Below, piece after piece: positions 49,250-58,049 of a DNA stretch of 64,000 nt; the first letter of the stretch is position 1, and each line of letters opens with the position of its first letter. The notes beneath the pieces are model-generated. The model searched no databases. It saw only the letters and a program-made list of their open reading frames with translations, and was not told the origin of the DNA. The stretch is from Streptomonospora salina (GTDB taxonomy: Bacteria; Actinomycetota; Actinomycetes; Streptosporangiales; Streptosporangiaceae): positions 4,858,501 through 4,922,500 of the forward strand of contig NZ_JACHLY010000001.1 in assembly GCF_014204715.1 (NCBI RefSeq), given 5' to 3'. The translations under genes were made by a program, and so were the position numbers.

Positions 49250-50445
49250 GCACTGCACCCCGCTCCGCCCGGCCCCGCGGCTGGCTGTGGTGGCTGCTGG
49301 TCACCGTGGTCGCCACCCAGACCACGCTCAACCTCTGCCGGCCCCTCATCTCCTACCGCTCCGTCGCGCTGGGCGCCGATGCCCTGCACGTCGGGCTGAT
49401 CACGGCGGCTTTCGCCCTGCTGCCGCTGTTCGTAGCAGTCCCGCTGGGCCGGCTCAGCGACCGGCTGCGGCGCACAGCCTGGATCGTCGCCGCGGGAATC
49501 GTGCTGATGGCGCTCGCGCCACTGCTACTGGCCCTATCGCAGCGGCTGACCACCGTCGCCGCCGGCAGCGCCGTCCTGGGGCTGGGCCATCTCACCTTCA
49601 TGGTCGCCGCGCAGCGCATGATCGCCCAGCGCTCGGGCGAAGACGCACTGGACCGCAACTTCGGGCTGCTCACCGCTTCAGCCGCCCTCGGGCAGCTCGT
49701 CGGGCCGCTGCTGTCCAGCCTCCTGCTCGCCGACGCCTCCTCCGGCCAGGGCCTGGGCCCGCAGACACAGCAGGCACTGCTCGTGGCGGCACTGACCGCG
49801 GCGCTGGGCCTGCCGGCCGTCCTCGGCGTGTGGTCGGCGACCCAGCCCCGTGCCGAGCGCGGGGCGGCGGCCCTGCCGCTGCCGGACCTGCTGCGCCGCC
49901 CCGGCGTGCCCGCCGGGCTGTTCACCAGCCTCGCGCTGCTGTCGGCGGTGGACCTGCTGATCGCCTACCTCCCGCTCGTCGCCGACCAGCGCGGCATCAC
50001 CCCCGCCGCCGTCGGCGCCCTGCTGGCCGCCCGGGCGGCGTCCTCGATCCTCTCGCGCCTGATCGTGGAGCGCCTCGTGCAGCGCTGGCGGCGCCACATC
50101 CTCATCATGGCCAGCACCCTGGGCTCGGCCGCGGCGCTCAGCGCCGTGGCTCTGCCGGTGTCGGGAACGGCCGCCATGGCGACCGCGCTGGTGCTGGGCG
50201 GATTCCTGCTGGGGATCGGGCAGCCGCTGACCATGACCATGATCGTGCGCGCGGTCCCGGTCGACACGCGCGGCACCGCACTGTCCCTGCGGCTGTGGGG
50301 CAACCGCCTGGGCCAAGTCGCCATCCCCGGCGCCGCCGCGCTCGTCGCCGGAACCGCGGGTGCCGCCGGTGCGCTCTGGTTCGTCAGCGCCGTCCTCCTG
50401 GCGGCGACCGCGGCCGTCCGGACCTCCGCCGCCCGCCGCCGGTGA
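49246..50445 (+). CDS. MFS transporter
   Basis: 399-residue permease with 12 hydrophobic helices and a motif A-like PLGRLSDRLRRTAWI between helices 2 and 3. The second half has a similar loop (LIVERLVQRWRRH). The layout is that of DHA1-like drug or metabolite exporters, but the substrate is unknown. The GTG start overlaps the leader peptide stop, implying translational coupling. Confidence 0.85.
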   Translation: MSTAPRSARPRGWLWWLLVTVVATQTTLNLCRPLISYRSVALGADALHVGLITAAFALLPLFVAVPLGRLSDRLRRTAWIVAAGIVLMALAPLLLALSQRLTTVAAGSAVLGLGHLTFMVAAQRMIAQRSGEDALDRNFGLLTASAALGQLVGPLLSSLLLADASSGQGLGPQTQQALLVAALTAALGLPAVLGVWSATQPRAERGAAALPLPDLLRRPGVPAGLFTSLALLSAVDLLIAYLPLVADQRGITPAAVGALLAARAASSILSRLIVERLVQRWRRHILIMASTLGSAAALSAVALPVSGTAAMATALVLGGFLLGIGQPLTMTMIVRAVPVDTRGTALSLRLWGNRLGQVAIPGAAALVAGTAGAAGALWFVSAVLLAATAAVRTSAARRR

Positions 50446-50659
50446 CCGGAGAAACCGTACGGCGGTCCGGGGGAGCGGGCCCGCGGCGCGCCCCTCCCAG
50501 CCGTGCCGCTCTCCGGCGGCCGCGGGAGTAGGCTGCTGACCGGTTCCGGCGGCTCCCCGCCGGTCCGGGGCCGGGCACGGTCCGCCGGGGCGCCGTGTGC
50601 TCGGCGCCTCCTCCGGCCCCGCCCGCACACCCGTCGCCGCGCCTGCAAAGGGAGCGCAC

Positions 50660-51418
50660 ATGGCCACCGTGAACGGCACCGCCGTCGACGTCACCACCGA
50701 GGACGGCACCGCCGACGCCTACCTCGCCCACCCCGGCGACGGCGGCGGCGCCCACCCCGGCGTCCTGCTGTACATGGACGCTTTCGGCCTGCGCCCGCAG
50801 CTGGAGCGGATGGCCCGGCGCCTGGCCGGGGCCGGCTACACGGTGCTGGTGCCCAACGTGTTCTACCGCCACGGCCGCTCGCCGGTGGTGGAGCTGCCGG
50901 AGTTCATCGACCCGGGACAGCGCCCGGAGATCTTCCAAAAGCTCGGGCCGATCATGCAGTCGCTGACACCCGACCAGGCGATGCGCGACGCCGACGCCTA
51001 TCTGCGCTACCTGAGCGGCCTGCCCCGGACCGCCGACGGGCCGGTCGGCGTCCTCGGTTACTGCATGGGCGCCGCTCTGGCGCTGCGCACCGCCGGAACC
51101 TACCCCGACCGGGTGGCCGCCATGGCCGGATTCCACGGCGCCGAGCTGGCCTCCGACGCCCCGGACAGCCCGCACCTGCGCGCCGACCGCATCAGCGCCG
51201 AGCTGTACTTCGGCCACGCCGACGAGGACCCCGGCATGCCGCCAGCGCAGATGCGGCGCCTGGATCAGGCCCTGACCGCTGCGGGTGTGACCGCCACCGC
51301 CGAGGTCTACACGGGCGCGCGCCACGGATTCACGCAGGCCGACACCGCTAGCCACGACCCCGAGGCCACCGAGCGCCACTGGCGGGCGCTGCTGGACCTG
51401 CTGGGCCGCACCCTCTGA
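50660..51418 (+). CDS. Dienelactone hydrolase family protein
   Basis: 252-residue alpha/beta hydrolase. The nucleophile is Cys135 in VGVLGYCMGAALAL, as in true dienelactone hydrolases, and the C-terminal GARHGFTQAD supplies the catalytic His. AAGGGAG precedes the ATG. Dienelactone hydrolases act in chlorocatechol breakdown, but most homologues are general esterases, and there is no ring-cleavage gene next to this one. Confidence 0.88.
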   Translation: MATVNGTAVDVTTEDGTADAYLAHPGDGGGAHPGVLLYMDAFGLRPQLERMARRLAGAGYTVLVPNVFYRHGRSPVVELPEFIDPGQRPEIFQKLGPIMQSLTPDQAMRDADAYLRYLSGLPRTADGPVGVLGYCMGAALALRTAGTYPDRVAAMAGFHGAELASDAPDSPHLRADRISAELYFGHADEDPGMPPAQMRRLDQALTAAGVTATAEVYTGARHGFTQADTASHDPEATERHWRALLDLLGRTL

Positions 51419-51466
51419 GGGCTCGGGGCCGGTTGCCGCACCGCGGCGCGGCAACCGGCGGCGACC

Positions 51467-51667
51467 CCGCCGGAGCACCCCGATCCTCCGGTGCTGGAGC
51501 TGGTCGCTCGGGGGCGCTCCAACGAGGAGAGTACCCCTGAGCCGCGTGTGGGTGCGGCCACCGTCAAGCCCCGCATCAGCCGGCTGCCGGCCGAGACCTG
51601 TTCCCGCGGCCGCGCTCAGCCGGTGATCGCCGCCTACGAAGCGGGACTGGTCCGGCCCGGGACCTGA
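51467..51667 (+). pseudogene. LuxR-type response regulator, degenerate C-terminal HTH
   Basis: The frame ending at 51667 reads VLELVARGRSNEESTPEP, then GAATVKPRISRLPAE, then AYEAGLVRPGT. This is a recognisable but mutated LuxR/NarL HTH domain, with substitutions at normally invariant positions and no receiver domain. It sits just upstream of an ABC exporter, the usual place for a sensor kinase-LuxR pair, so it is probably the decayed regulator of that exporter. Confidence 0.7.
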
Positions 51668-51759
51668 CCCCGAGGTGGCGGGCATCCGCCTGCGGGGGGA
51701 CTGCGGGCCTCCCCCCGCAGGGTGACGACGCGGCCGCGGTCCGCTGCCAGTCTGGCGGC

Positions 51760-52707
51760 ATGATCCAGGTGGACGACCTCACGAAACGCTATGGAGCCGC
51801 GACCGCCGTCGACGGCGTCGGCTTCTCGGCGCCTGCGGGCAGGGTGACCGGGCTGCTGGGCCCCAACGGAGCGGGCAAGACCACGACCGTCAAGATGCTG
51901 CTCGGACTCGTGCGCCCGGACCGGGGAAACGCGCTGGTCGACGGCCGCCCCTATCCGAGCCTGGCCGATCCGCTGCGCACCGTCGGCACCCTGCTGGAAG
52001 CCGACTCCCTCCACCGCGGCCGAACCGCCCGCCAGCATCTGCGCTGGCTGGCCCAGAGCAACCGGATCCGGCCCGGGCGGGTCGGCGCTGTGCTGGACCA
52101 GGTCGGGTTGGCGGACCAGGCCCGCGCCCGGATCGCGACGTTCTCCCTGGGGATGCGCCAGCGCCTGGGCCTGGCCGCCGCTCTGCTGGGGGAGCCGAAG
52201 GTCCTGCTGCTGGACGAGCCGATCAACGGCCTGGACGCCGAGGGCATCGTCTGGATGCGCGCTTTCCTGCGCGAACAGGCGGCCCGCGGCACGGCGGTGC
52301 TGGTTTCCAGCCACCACATGACGGAGGTGGCCGAGACCGCCGATCACCTCGTCGTGATCGGCTCCGGCCGTCTCCTGGCGGACCTGCCCACCGAGGAGGT
52401 GATCAGGCGCTACGCCCGGCCGAGCGTGCGGGTGGCCAGCGGTGAGCGCGACCGGCTGGCCGCCGTCCTCGGGGACGCCGGCTACCCGGTGCACACTCGG
52501 TCCGACGGCGGGCTCGCCGTCTCGGGAGCGTCGGCCGCCGCGATCGGAGCGCTGGCGGGCGAGCACCGCATCGTGCTGGAGGGGCTGAGTCGGGAGTCGG
52601 GATCGCTGGAGGAGGCCTACCTCGGCCTCGTCGGCAGCCCGGCCGCCGAGGCCGCCTCCGGCACCGAACCGTCCACGACCGCCGACGACCCGAAGGGCCG
52701 ACAGTGA
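51760..52707 (+). CDS. ABC transporter ATP-binding protein
   Basis: 315-residue ATPase. Walker A is GPNGAGKTTTV, the signature is FSLGMRQRLGLAAALLG, Walker B is VLLLDEPINGLD, and the H-loop is SSHHMTEV. A C-terminal DUF4162-like extension of about 90 residues follows. This is the exporter (ABC-2/drug or lantibiotic immunity) class. Its stop overlaps the GTG of the permease gene (GTGA). Confidence 0.93.
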   Translation: MIQVDDLTKRYGAATAVDGVGFSAPAGRVTGLLGPNGAGKTTTVKMLLGLVRPDRGNALVDGRPYPSLADPLRTVGTLLEADSLHRGRTARQHLRWLAQSNRIRPGRVGAVLDQVGLADQARARIATFSLGMRQRLGLAAALLGEPKVLLLDEPINGLDAEGIVWMRAFLREQAARGTAVLVSSHHMTEVAETADHLVVIGSGRLLADLPTEEVIRRYARPSVRVASGERDRLAAVLGDAGYPVHTRSDGGLAVSGASAAAIGALAGEHRIVLEGLSRESGSLEEAYLGLVGSPAAEAASGTEPSTTADDPKGRQ

Positions 52708-53480
52708 ACCGCGGCATCCTCGAATCCGAAGTCACCAAGATCCGCACGCTGCGCTCCGCTGCCGGCGCACTCGCCGTCATGCCGGCGGTGAGCGCAGGGC
52801 TGGGCGCAGTGAGCGGGTGGTCGGTGCGCCGGGCCATGGACGACGGAGCCGCGATGGTCCGGGACTTCGACCCGGTCTCCGCCGGGGTGGCGGTCACCGG
52901 GTACAGCCAATTCGCTCTCATCGTCTTCGGCGTCGTCATTGTCACCCACGAGCACGGTTCGGGGATGATCCGCCAGGCACTGACGGCAGTGCCGCGCCGG
53001 GGCGCCTACTACACCGCGAAGCTGCTGGCGGGTGCCGGGGCGGCGCTCGTCGCCGCGGTGCCGGCGGTGCTGCTGGGCTATCTGGCGACGCAGTGGGGTC
53101 TGGCTGCGCACGGGGCCGGTATCGGCGAACCCGGTGCCGTTGCGGCGCTGGCGGGCGCCGTGGCCTATCTGGTGCTGACGGCGGTGTTCAGCATCGGCGT
53201 GGCGGGCCTGCTCCGCAGCCCGGTCGCGTCCCTGGCCGTGCTGGCGCCGGTGTACTTCATCGTGTCCCAGCTGCTCACGACGATCGAGGCCACGGCCTGG
53301 TTCGCGAAGTACCTGCCGGACCAGGCCGGTATGCGGATGTTCGCGGCCGGCTCCGGCCAGCCGGCCGCCGCGTCGGTGGAGGCACCCCTGGACCCTGCCG
53401 TGGGCGGGGCCGTTCTGGCGGCGTGGGCGGGTGCCGCAGCCGTCTTGGGCTACGTGCGGCTGCGGCGGCTGGAACTGTGA
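52704..53480 (+). CDS. ABC-2 type permease
   Basis: 258-residue membrane subunit with six hydrophobic segments. The opening ESEVTKIRTLRSAAGALAV and the conserved EHGSGMIRQALTAVPRRGAYYTAK loop are typical of ABC-2 permeases in two-gene exporters. It is translationally coupled to the ATPase. A substrate such as a peptide antibiotic is possible but unproven. Confidence 0.9.
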   Translation: MNRGILESEVTKIRTLRSAAGALAVMPAVSAGLGAVSGWSVRRAMDDGAAMVRDFDPVSAGVAVTGYSQFALIVFGVVIVTHEHGSGMIRQALTAVPRRGAYYTAKLLAGAGAALVAAVPAVLLGYLATQWGLAAHGAGIGEPGAVAALAGAVAYLVLTAVFSIGVAGLLRSPVASLAVLAPVYFIVSQLLTTIEATAWFAKYLPDQAGMRMFAAGSGQPAAASVEAPLDPAVGGAVLAAWAGAAAVLGYVRLRRLEL

Positions 53481-53495
53481 GCCCGGGACCGCTGG

Positions 53496-53513
53496 GCCCG
53501 GCCGCGGCCGGGC
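53496..53513. terminator. 18-base GC palindrome between convergent genes
   Basis: A self-complementary GC block lies in the 37-base gap between the permease and DUF3237 genes, which fits a compact bidirectional terminator. Confidence 0.5.
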
Positions 53514-53517
53514 GCGC

Positions 53518-53961
53518 TCACTGGGCGAGGATCCGGTGGACGTCGACGGCGACCGGGTCTCCCGGCTCCGTCGGAAGGCTCAGGCGGCCGGCGAAGAAGG
53601 CGGTGTTGAGCCATGTCGGTCCCCCTTCGGGGACCTCGAAGACCGGGTGCGTGGGGCATGCCCGGGCGGCGCCACCGCCGGGCGGGCCGGCGGGGTCGGC
53701 GAGGCCCTCGTTGACGACGGTGATCACGGCGCCGTCGGCGGAGCGGATCTCATAGCGCGCCCAGACGTGCACGGCACCGTCCGGGCGGACGAGGTTCCAG
53801 TCGGCGCCGCCGGGCAGGACCTCGCCGGTGAGGGCCGGGCCGTCGACGGTGCCTCCGGCGATCGGGATGACGCGGCGGAACCCCGCGTAGGTCGTACCGA
53901 CTTCCCGCGGTTCGCCGAGTTCGACGGTGACGGTGAAGGCGTACTCCAGCGTGAGCGGCAT
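53518..53961 (-). CDS. DUF3237 family protein
   Basis: 147-residue beta-barrel-type protein. Characteristic segments are RRVIPIAGGTVDGPALTGEV, LPGGADWNLVRPDGAVHVWARYEIR and WLNTAFFAGRL. DUF3237 proteins are widespread and of unknown function, sometimes near hydrolase genes. Complete length for the family. Confidence 0.87.
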   Translation of the reverse strand: MPLTLEYAFTVTVELGEPREVGTTYAGFRRVIPIAGGTVDGPALTGEVLPGGADWNLVRPDGAVHVWARYEIRSADGAVITVVNEGLADPAGPPGGGAARACPTHPVFEVPEGGPTWLNTAFFAGRLSLPTEPGDPVAVDVHRILAQ

Positions 53962-54192
53962 GGGGCTCCGTCCTGGTCGGGGCCGCGGGCCGCCGGCGAG
54001 CGGCGGGGGCGGCGGGCACCACGCATACTGGCGGTCCCGGAATCCGGACGTTCAGCCGTCGGCAGCCGTGTGACCACCGCCCCGGCACGCATGGCCGGGA
54101 CTCCACCCGGCGCACCCCGCGGCGCCGTACGAGGACCGGGGACGAGACCGCGCCGCTTGCGGCGCGCAGGCGCGCCCGTCCGCTCGGCGGCG
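53962..54192. other. Intergenic sequence without a recognised gene
   Basis: GC-rich spacer upstream of the DUF3237 gene. No operator-like palindrome or supportable reading frame is seen. Confidence 0.4.
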
Positions 54193-54390
54193 CTACCGGT
54201 CGGCCGCCGGCCGGGCCGACGCCACCCACACCACCGCCGCCACCGCAGATTCCGGCGTGCGGGCGAACTCGCCGGTAGAGCCGAACGCGACCAGCGCCGG
54301 CGCACTGCCCAGCCAGAACATCGTCCAGGACGCGACGATCGCCCGACTGTAGGGGCGACCGTGTCCGGCAGCAGCGCGCTCGCGCGCGGG
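54193..54390 (-). pseudogene. Membrane-protein remnant in frame after the channel gene stop
   Basis: Immediately after the TAG of the channel gene the same frame stays open for 65 codons. It reads GRPYSRAIVASWTMFWLGSA, then FARTPESAVAAVVWVASARP, and ends at 54193. Two hydrophobic stretches look like real coding sequence rather than GC noise. It lacks a start codon except an internal ATG. Either a truncated membrane-protein gene or, less likely, a readthrough extension of the channel. Confidence 0.35.
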
Positions 54391-55485
54391 CTAGTGCCAC
54401 TCCGAGCGGATCATCTCGCGGTCGTCGAACATCAGGGCCCGCTCGGCCCGGTCGACGAGGCGTTCCAGGTCGGCGGCGGTCAGGCGCTTGCGGGCGAGGT
54501 AGAACAGCCGGGCCCCGCGCGGTACCTCCCGGGTCCAGGACGGGCTCAGCAGGAGCTCTCCCCGGTCGCTGAAGCCCAGTACGGTGGCGGCGTTCCACCG
54601 GCCCAGCGCCATCTGGAACTGGCCGTAGGTGCGTTCGGCCAGCGCGTCGGGCACGTCGATGGAGTAGCAGCCGCGGTCGTCGTGGCCCAGCAGCCGGTCG
54701 ACCACGCGGGACATGCCCTTGTCGTGCACCTCGGCGGCCAGCAGCCGCACGTCGTGCCGCGACACGCACCGGGCCTCCGGCGCGACGCGCGACATCGTGC
54801 GGGTGTGGGCGGTGTCGTGCAGCGCGACCACGATGTGGGCGCGGGGGGCGGCGTGGGCCGCGGCGACCGTGGTTTTCAGAGCTTCGTCGTCGTCGCGGGC
54901 GTCCACCAGCACCGCCGCCGCACTCGCCAGCCCCGCCCGCGCCAGGACGCCGTCTTCAGTGAGGTCGCCCCGGACGAACGCCACGTCGTCGCGGTGGGCC
55001 AGGGGATGAGCCTCGGCCTGGTCGGGCCAGGCGCACAGGGCGATCTGGTGATCCTCCTCGGCGGTGAGTCCGTCGACGATGCGTTCGGTGCGCGTGGGCG
55101 TGTACCCGAGCACGGCGATGTGCCCGCTGGACTTGACCGCCGCCCGTCCGTGCATGCGCAGCTCCTTGGCCTTGTCGAGCATCCGCGCCAGGCGGGTGAA
55201 CAGCATGGTGATCGTGACGATGCCGCCGACGATGACGTAGATGCCGATCCCGCGTCCGGCCGGCGTGCCGGGGTAGTGCTCGCCCGGTCCGGGGGCGGCG
55301 GGCGTGATCGTTCCCGCGAACCACCACCAGTAGGCTCCCGGTTGCACGACGGCCGAGCCGCGCGGCTCGACCCAGGCCATCAGCAGCCAGCTGCTGACGA
55401 ACACGAACATCAGCAGCCAGAGCGGAAGGGCCCAGGTGGCGCGGCGCCACATCCGGTCAACCAGGCGCCCCGGCCACAGCCGCAT
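54391..55485 (-). CDS. RCK-domain ion channel with atypical pore
   Basis: 364 residues. Helix 1 is at about 17-37, a pore-like WWWFAGTITPAAPGPGEHYP segment (53-72) precedes helix 2 (79-97), and then come an RCK/TrkA_N-type nucleotide-binding domain (GHIAVLGYTPTRTERIV onward) and a C-terminal TrkA_C-like region. The frame matches two-helix potassium channels, but the filter position reads APGPGE instead of TVGYGD, so K+ selectivity is doubtful. CASTOR/POLLUX-type channels also depart from TVGYG. Divergent from the BCCT gene. Confidence 0.8.
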   Translation of the reverse strand: MRLWPGRLVDRMWRRATWALPLWLLMFVFVSSWLLMAWVEPRGSAVVQPGAYWWWFAGTITPAAPGPGEHYPGTPAGRGIGIYVIVGGIVTITMLFTRLARMLDKAKELRMHGRAAVKSSGHIAVLGYTPTRTERIVDGLTAEEDHQIALCAWPDQAEAHPLAHRDDVAFVRGDLTEDGVLARAGLASAAAVLVDARDDDEALKTTVAAAHAAPRAHIVVALHDTAHTRTMSRVAPEARCVSRHDVRLLAAEVHDKGMSRVVDRLLGHDDRGCYSIDVPDALAERTYGQFQMALGRWNAATVLGFSDRGELLLSPSWTREVPRGARLFYLARKRLTAADLERLVDRAERALMFDDREMIRSEWH

Positions 55486-55753
55486 CGTGCACTCTTTCCC
55501 AGCGGAAGCGGGAAGGCCCGGATCACGCTGCTCGGTCGCTCAGCCGACGATCAACGGTTCGACGGTCGAGTCCTACCCCGAAGGCGAAGAGACGATTCCC
55601 GGCCCCGTCCGCCGGACGTGCCGGGAGGAGCGGCGAGCTATCGCGCACCGGCCGTGCGGGTACGGGTACGCATGGCGGCTGTCCGACACCGCCGTGCACG
55701 CGGTGTCGGGATTCTCCGCGCAGTGCACGGCGACAGCGGGAGCGTGGTCGAGG

Positions 55754-57424
55754 ATGCGGCAGTCGGCGCGGGGCGCGGCCAAGCCGGGGGTGTTCGTCCC
55801 GGCCGCCGTGGTCATCGCGGCGTTCGTGGCGTTCGCGATGGGGGCGCCCCACGTGGCGTTCACGTGGATGACCGCGGCCCACGACTGGATCGTGGCCTCA
55901 CTGAGCTGGTACTACGTGGTCGTCGTCGCCGGGTTCGTGGTGTTCGCGCTCTGGGCGGCCATGGGCCACACGGGAGACATCCGCCTGGGCCCCGACGACG
56001 AAGACCCCGAATTCGGGCGCGGATCGTGGTTTTCGATGCTGTTCGCCGCCGGAATGGGCATCGGCCTGATGTTCTGGGGTGTCGCCGAGCCCCTGCACCA
56101 CTTCGCGGGCGTCCCCAACCGCGCCTCGGGAGTGGACGGGCCGCCGGCGGAGGCCGCCGAGGGGGCTCTGGTGCAGACCCTGCTGCACTGGGGACTGCAC
56201 GCCTGGGCGGTCTATGCGGTGGTCGGGCTGGCGGTCGCCTACACCGTGCACCGCCGGGGCCGGCCGGTCTCGGTGCGCTGGGTGCTGGAGCCGTTGCTGG
56301 GCAGCCGGGTGAACGGTCCGGTCGGCGACGCCGTCGACGTGGCGGCGGTCGTCGCCACGGTGTTCGGGGTGGCGACCTCGCTGGGCCTGGGGGTCTCCCA
56401 GATCGCGACCGGTCTGGAAGTGCTGGAGCTGCTGGCGGCCCCGGGAACGGCGGCCAAGGCCGCGCTGATCGGCGTGATCACGCTGGCGGCGATCGTGTCC
56501 GTGGCTACCGGGGTGCACCGCGGGATCCGCGTGCTGTCGGGGCTGAACTTCTCGATCGCCGCGGTACTGCTGGTGTTCGTCGCCGTGGCCGGACCGACCG
56601 TCTTCCTGCTGCGCGAAGGGGCGCAGCTGATCGGGGCCTACTTCCAGAACATCGTCGCCATGAGCTTCGACACCGCCGCGACGGCCGGAGCCGGCGGCGC
56701 CGAGTGGCAGAGCTGGTGGACGATCTTCTACTGGGGCTGGTGGATCTCCTGGGCCCCGTTCGTGGGCGTGTTCATCGCCCGCATCTCCCGCGGGCGCAGC
56801 GTCCGGGAGTTCGTCGCCGGGGTGCTGATCGTGCCCACCGCCGTGACCCTGGTGTGGTTCACGGTGTTCGGCGGGAGCGCCCTGTGGCAGCAGGTGCGCC
56901 GCGGCGGGGACGCCTTCGCCGGGGGACTGATCGGCGCCGACGGATCGGTGTCGCAGACGGGTGCGCTGTATGAGCTGCTGGGCGGGCTGCCGTGGGGCGG
57001 TGCGGCGGTCGTGGTGGCCGTCGTCCTCGTGGCGCTGTTCTTCGTGACGTCGTCGGACTCCGGATCGCTGGTGGTGGACATGCTCGCCTCCGGCGGCGAC
57101 CAGGACCCGCCGGTGGGCAGCCGGATCTTCTGGTCGGTGCTGGAGGGCGCGGTGGCGGTCGCGCTGCTCACCGCCGGCGGGGACGACGCGCTGACCGCGC
57201 TGCGGTACGCGGCGGTCGTGGTGGCGCTGCCGTTCAGCGTGGTCATGATCGCCATGTGCGCGGCGCTGGTGCGCTCGTTCCGCCGGGAACGGCGCCGCCA
57301 GCTGCGCCTGCAGCGGGCGCTGCAGCGCGAGGAGCTGGCGGCGCAGGTGCTGGAGAACCTGGCCGGGGAAGGGCTCGTCGACACCCCGGGCGCCACCGGT
57401 GACACCCCCCGGAAGGACGGTTGA
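55754..57424 (+). CDS. BCCT family transporter (betaine/carnitine/choline type)
   Basis: 556-residue, 12-helix secondary transporter for quaternary-ammonium or related osmolytes. Family signatures are GMGIGLMFWGVAEPLHHF and FYWGWWISWAPFVGVFIARIS, with FFVTSSDSGSLVVDML near the C-terminus. The C-terminal cytoplasmic tail is Arg/Glu-rich (about residues 505-556) and may sense ionic strength as in BetP. The ATG at 55754 places the first helix correctly, although a longer frame exists upstream. Adjacent to a divergent channel gene, so an osmotic-stress theme is plausible. Confidence 0.9.
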   Translation: MRQSARGAAKPGVFVPAAVVIAAFVAFAMGAPHVAFTWMTAAHDWIVASLSWYYVVVVAGFVVFALWAAMGHTGDIRLGPDDEDPEFGRGSWFSMLFAAGMGIGLMFWGVAEPLHHFAGVPNRASGVDGPPAEAAEGALVQTLLHWGLHAWAVYAVVGLAVAYTVHRRGRPVSVRWVLEPLLGSRVNGPVGDAVDVAAVVATVFGVATSLGLGVSQIATGLEVLELLAAPGTAAKAALIGVITLAAIVSVATGVHRGIRVLSGLNFSIAAVLLVFVAVAGPTVFLLREGAQLIGAYFQNIVAMSFDTAATAGAGGAEWQSWWTIFYWGWWISWAPFVGVFIARISRGRSVREFVAGVLIVPTAVTLVWFTVFGGSALWQQVRRGGDAFAGGLIGADGSVSQTGALYELLGGLPWGGAAVVVAVVLVALFFVTSSDSGSLVVDMLASGGDQDPPVGSRIFWSVLEGAVAVALLTAGGDDALTALRYAAVVVALPFSVVMIAMCAALVRSFRRERRRQLRLQRALQREELAAQVLENLAGEGLVDTPGATGDTPRKDG

Positions 57425-57455
57425 TGCACGCAGGACCGGCGGAACGCCCGGCGCC

Positions 57456-58049
57456 CTAGTGCTGCGTCGTCCCGTTGAGCAGCTGCTCGAAGGGGACCGG
57501 TTCGTCGAACGAGCCCTCCTTCGTCCGCGCGGGAGCGGGACGGCCCTGTGCGGCCGCGGCGAGTTCTCCCGCCGCGCGGGCGATGCGCCGGTCGAGGTCG
57601 GCGTCGTTGCCCCAGTCGGAGGCGGCGGCGTAGACGGCGGTGGGCACGGGCCGGGCCCGCAGGTAGGCCGCCAGCGGGCGCAGCGCGTGCTCCAGCATGA
57701 GCGAGTGCCGCTCGGTGCCGCCGGTCGCGCCCAGCAGTACGGGTTTGCCCTCCATCGACTCGGGGTCGACCACGTCCAGGAAGGACTTGAACAGGCCGCT
57801 GTAGGAGGCGCTGAACGTCGGGGTCACCAGGATGAGCCCGTCGGCGGCGTCGAGTCGGTCGAGTACCCGCTGCAGGCGCGCGTCGGCGAAGCCCGTCAGC
57901 AGGTGGTCGGTGATGTCGTGGGCGTAGTCGCGCAGCTCCACCACGTCGGCCCCGGTCCCGACGTCGGCGGCCGCGGCCAGCCGGTCGGTCAGCAGCCGGG
58001 TGCTGGAGGGTTGGGACAGGCCCGCGGAGATCGCGAGGATGCTGGTCAT
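57456..58049 (-). CDS. LLM-partnered FMN reductase (CE1759 family)
   Basis: 197-residue flavodoxin-like NAD(P)H:FMN reductase. The N-terminal ILAISAGLSQPSSTRLLTDR is the flavin phosphate loop; LILVTPTFSASYSGLFKSFLD and VLLGATGGTERHSLMLE are conserved. It supplies reduced FMN to the luciferase-like monooxygenase encoded immediately upstream, whose stop overlaps its start (ATGA). Confidence 0.9.
   Translation of the reverse strand: MTSILAISAGLSQPSSTRLLTDRLAAAADVGTGADVVELRDYAHDITDHLLTGFADARLQRVLDRLDAADGLILVTPTFSASYSGLFKSFLDVVDPESMEGKPVLLGATGGTERHSLMLEHALRPLAAYLRARPVPTAVYAAASDWGNDADLDRRIARAAGELAAAAQGRPAPARTKEGSFDEPVPFEQLLNGTTQH

Noticed and set aside
53431-56973. 1180-codon plus-strand frame across the DUF3237, channel and BCCT genes
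   Set aside because: It overlaps real genes on both strands, has low-complexity Arg/Gly/Ala composition and no domain.
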